Shown here in pieces: positions 5,104 through 5,687 of a DNA stretch of 5,687 bases (its first letter is position 1; each line of letters starts with the position of its first letter). The notes under the pieces are model-generated. The model ran no database searches, had not been told where the DNA came from, and saw nothing but the letters and a program-made list of their open reading frames with translations. A program made the translations under genes and the position numbers. The DNA comes from Bartonella bovis 91-4 (GTDB lineage: Bacteria; Pseudomonadota; Alphaproteobacteria; Rhizobiales; Rhizobiaceae), in NCBI RefSeq assembly GCF_000384965.1, contig NZ_CM001844.1, forward strand, positions 1,247,474 to 1,253,160, read 5' to 3'.

Positions 5104-5687
5104 CCCTTTCCACTCCCACCCCCCTCAATCGTCACACTCGTCAAAGTAGCACTCTCCACCTCATTCCCCACCTTCACCCCATAATTCTCCATCCCACTCC
5201 CCTTAAACGTAATCTCCGCCCCATTATTCACCGTCAACGTCCCACTTCCCATCATAGTTATCCCCGTCTGCACTTCTGAAATCGACCCCCCACTTATCGT
5301 CAAATTCCCCCCCGTTGCATACACCCCCGTCTGCACCCCTGAAATCCGCACATCAGTCATCGTCAACGTCCCCGAACTCTCCATAATCACCCCCTTTCCA
5401 CTTCCCGTCCCCGCAATCGTCATATTTGTCAAATTAGCCGTCGCCCCATTCTGCACCTTCACCCCATGCTCTCCCGTAAACGTAATCTTCGCCCCACTCA
5501 CCGTCAACATCCCACTTCCCATCATACTTATCCCCGTCTGCACCCCTGTCATCGTCCCCCCACTTATCGTCAGATTCCCACTTGTCACCTCCACCCCCGT
5601 CTGCACCCCTGAAATCCGCACATCAGTCATCGTCATCTCCCTCCCCCCCATAATCACCCCCTTACTTCCCTCTCCATCCCCATCCCC
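5094..5687 (-). CDS. Autotransporter passenger fragment 1 (open at right edge)
   Basis: The frame is open to the last base of the window, where it reads GDGDGEGSKGVIM, so any start assigned inside it (for example the GTG at 5657) is artificial. It encodes two full repeat units with near-identical cores, MTMTDVRISGVQTGVEVTSG and LTMTDVRISGVQTGVYATGG. Each is followed by an inserted half-unit around GxxMMGSGxLTV. It ends GSGKGWG at a TGA because AAGGGGTGGGGGTGA lacks one G. One extra G gives KGVGVIMESS, the start of the next fragment. Confidence 0.6.
   Translation of the reverse strand, partial: GDGDGEGSKGVIMGGREMTMTDVRISGVQTGVEVTSGNLTISGGTMTGVQTGISMMGSGMLTVSGAKITFTGEHGVKVQNGATANLTNMTIAGTGSGKGVIMESSGTLTMTDVRISGVQTGVYATGGNLTISGGSISEVQTGITMMGSGTLTVNNGAEITFKGSGMENYGVKVGNEVESATLTSVTIEGGGSGKGWG

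Larger units (their letters stand above)
1473..5687 (-). pseudogene. Decayed giant autotransporter: passenger repeats only, multiple frameshifts, beta-barrel lost
   Basis: Conceptual repair gives roughly 1,400 residues of one continuous right-handed beta-helix passenger, open at the right edge, so the start lies outside the window. About 16 units recur with the pattern KGVxM...TLTMTxVxISGVxxGVE, then LTISGGxITF, NYGVxVG and ATLTxVTIxGxGSG. The N-terminal units are Thr/Met-rich; those below about 3500 drift to variants such as TNIRDVHKGM, GGEIGFMGEYGV and KISEVDKGVEV. Frame changes are needed at about 5097-5106 (-1), 3261-3264 (+1), 2538-2545 (+1), 2327-2330 and 2315-2318 (-1 each), 2160-2164 (-1) and 1577-1590. 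The repeat matches on both sides of each break, so these are indels in one former gene. No translocator barrel follows; only a linker-like remnant remains near 1475-1560. Long-read indel errors could explain some breaks but not the missing barrel. Confidence 0.75.

Overview
The window most likely comes from a Bartonella species. The evidence is one well-formed N-terminus: the leader starts MWVMVMRCVFKHH, has a hydrophobic core and ends at KAYA before NQNC. I recognise this leader style from the large Bartonella autotransporter (type V secretion) family. This is recognition from memory, not a database result. All credible coding sequence is on the minus strand.

Layout, in the direction of transcription (high to low coordinates). 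From the right edge (5687) down to about 1473 lies the 3' part of a very large gene. It encodes about 16 degenerate beta-helix units of roughly 65-100 residues, rich in Gly, Val, Thr and Met, with recurrent cores such as ISGVxxGVE, LTISGG and NYGVxVG. Its frame is broken at six or more places (about 5097-5106, 3261-3264, 2538-2545, 2315-2330, 2160-2164 and 1577-1590). Joined across these breaks, the repeats form one continuous passenger domain. No beta-barrel follows it. Only a short stretch resembling the linker ahead of an autotransporter barrel remains (about 1475-1560), so I call this a truncated pseudogene.

From 1472 to 1142 is an AT-rich intergenic region. It has a possible terminator, weak promoter-like hexamers, and a perfect 9-bp inverted repeat directly against the ribosome binding site of the next gene. 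A second autotransporter-like gene starts at 1141 with a clean signal peptide and runs off the left edge. Its frame stops at 161, just after a run of seven Gs. If the run were six Gs the frame would stay open to base 1 and encode more of the same repeat. This is a candidate phase-variable switch, a recent knock-out, or a homopolymer sequencing error.

Together these look like two tandem, same-strand paralogues of a surface-exposed repeat protein family: one decayed and barrel-less, the other intact at its 5' end but switched off or broken by one base. The whole window also shows strong strand asymmetry (plus strand rich in C, poor in G), including the non-coding part. The long proline/serine-rich plus-strand frames are antisense shadows of the Gly-rich repeats. 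I found no RNA genes, insertion sequences or CRISPR arrays.
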